Assembly: GCA_023437755.1 (NCBI GenBank)
Contig: JAEZFJ010000030.1
Location: forward strand, 1 to 5,802
DNA from: Pseudomonadota bacterium
GTDB taxonomy: Bacteria; Pseudomonadota; Alphaproteobacteria; Rhizobiales; Devosiaceae
DNA length: 5,802 nucleotides
Direction of reading: 5' to 3'
Made by a program: the position numbers and the translations under genes
Shown here: positions 5,614 through 5,802 of the stretch, piece by piece
Numbering within the stretch: the stretch's first letter is position 1
Layout of the letters: each line of letters begins with the position of its first letter
The notes under the pieces: model-generated
Seen by the model: only the letters and a program-made list of their open reading frames with translations
Database searches by the model: none
What the model was told of the DNA's origin: nothing

Positions 5614-5802
5614 GCCCTCTCCGTCCGTTTCGCCGTTGCTGGCAACGCGTGCAGAGGCAAGTCGACGCGGGCGATGGTGCCACCCCCTTCGCGCGGGGCA
5701 AAGCGCAGCGCGCCCCCAAACTCCTCGAGCAGGGTGCGCGAGATCGACAGCCCCAATCCCAGGCTCTCCCCCGTCTGCTTGGTGGTGAAGAACGGCTCGA
5801 AC
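5610..5802 (-). CDS. Sensor histidine kinase, C-terminal fragment (DctB/NtrB-like)
   Basis: Only the last 63 residues lie in the window. They hold the end of the ATP-binding (HATPase_c) domain: FEPFFTTK (F box), the Gly-rich lid GLGLSIS (G2 box), the helix RTLLEEFGG and the closing strand GTIARVDLPL. A short basic tail ends at the TGA (5610-5612). The H box, N box, G1 box and any sensor or membrane domains lie beyond position 5802. The stop overlaps the regulator ATG in an ATGA, so the two are co-transcribed and translationally coupled as a cognate pair. Retention of Gly in S-L-G-L-G-L-S suggests an active ATPase. Confidence 0.93.
   Translation of the reverse strand, partial: FEPFFTTKQTGESLGLGLSISRTLLEEFGGALRFAPREGGGTIARVDLPLHALPATAKRTERA

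Overview
The window has high GC with a strong GC bias at third codon positions. It carries a TRAP transporter locus read entirely from the minus strand. Gene order, a DctB/DctD-type two-component pair, a sigma-54 promoter and a TAXI-type TRAP operon suggest an alphaproteobacterium, perhaps of the Hyphomicrobiales. That placement is inferred from gene types and sequence style, not from a marker gene.

In transcription order (right to left): 5802-5610 is the 3' end of a sensor histidine kinase. 5613-4300 is a complete DctD-like sigma-54-dependent response regulator, whose start overlaps the kinase stop in an ATGA. 4299-4128 is a 172-bp control region with an 18-bp dyad operator candidate, a consensus -24/-12 sigma-54 promoter and a strong hairpin at the predicted 5' end of the transcript. 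4127-3168 encodes a TAXI-family solute-binding protein broken by a single in-frame TAA at codon 69. A 75-bp gap with a stem-loop leads to 3092-990, a 700-aa fused (small plus large subunit) TRAP permease. Its stop overlaps by ATGA with 993-619, a DUF1850 protein, the usual companion of TAXI-TRAP permeases.

Left of the operon (1-618) the region looks like accessory or decayed DNA. It holds a plus-strand remnant of the N-terminus of a tyrosine recombinase (about 429-576, frameshifted), a doubtful 41-codon ORF just before it (307-432), three short dyads (189-271), and the 5' part of a small Trp-rich hypothetical gene on the minus strand running off the window edge. That gene's best ribosome-binding site and ATG lie upstream of an in-frame TGA.

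Proposed logic: the kinase senses a ligand and phosphorylates the regulator at Asp54. The regulator binds the dyad about 75 bp upstream of the start site and drives sigma-54 RNA polymerase at the TAXI-permease-DUF1850 operon. The solute-binding protein would capture the substrate in the periplasm and deliver it to the permease. As sequenced, the binding protein would stop after 68 residues, so the uptake system should not work unless the stop is an error or is bypassed. The substrate cannot be told from the sequence. I see no wholly new system; the most notable points are the precisely built sigma-54 control region beside a nonsense-broken binding protein, and the decayed integrase next to the operon.
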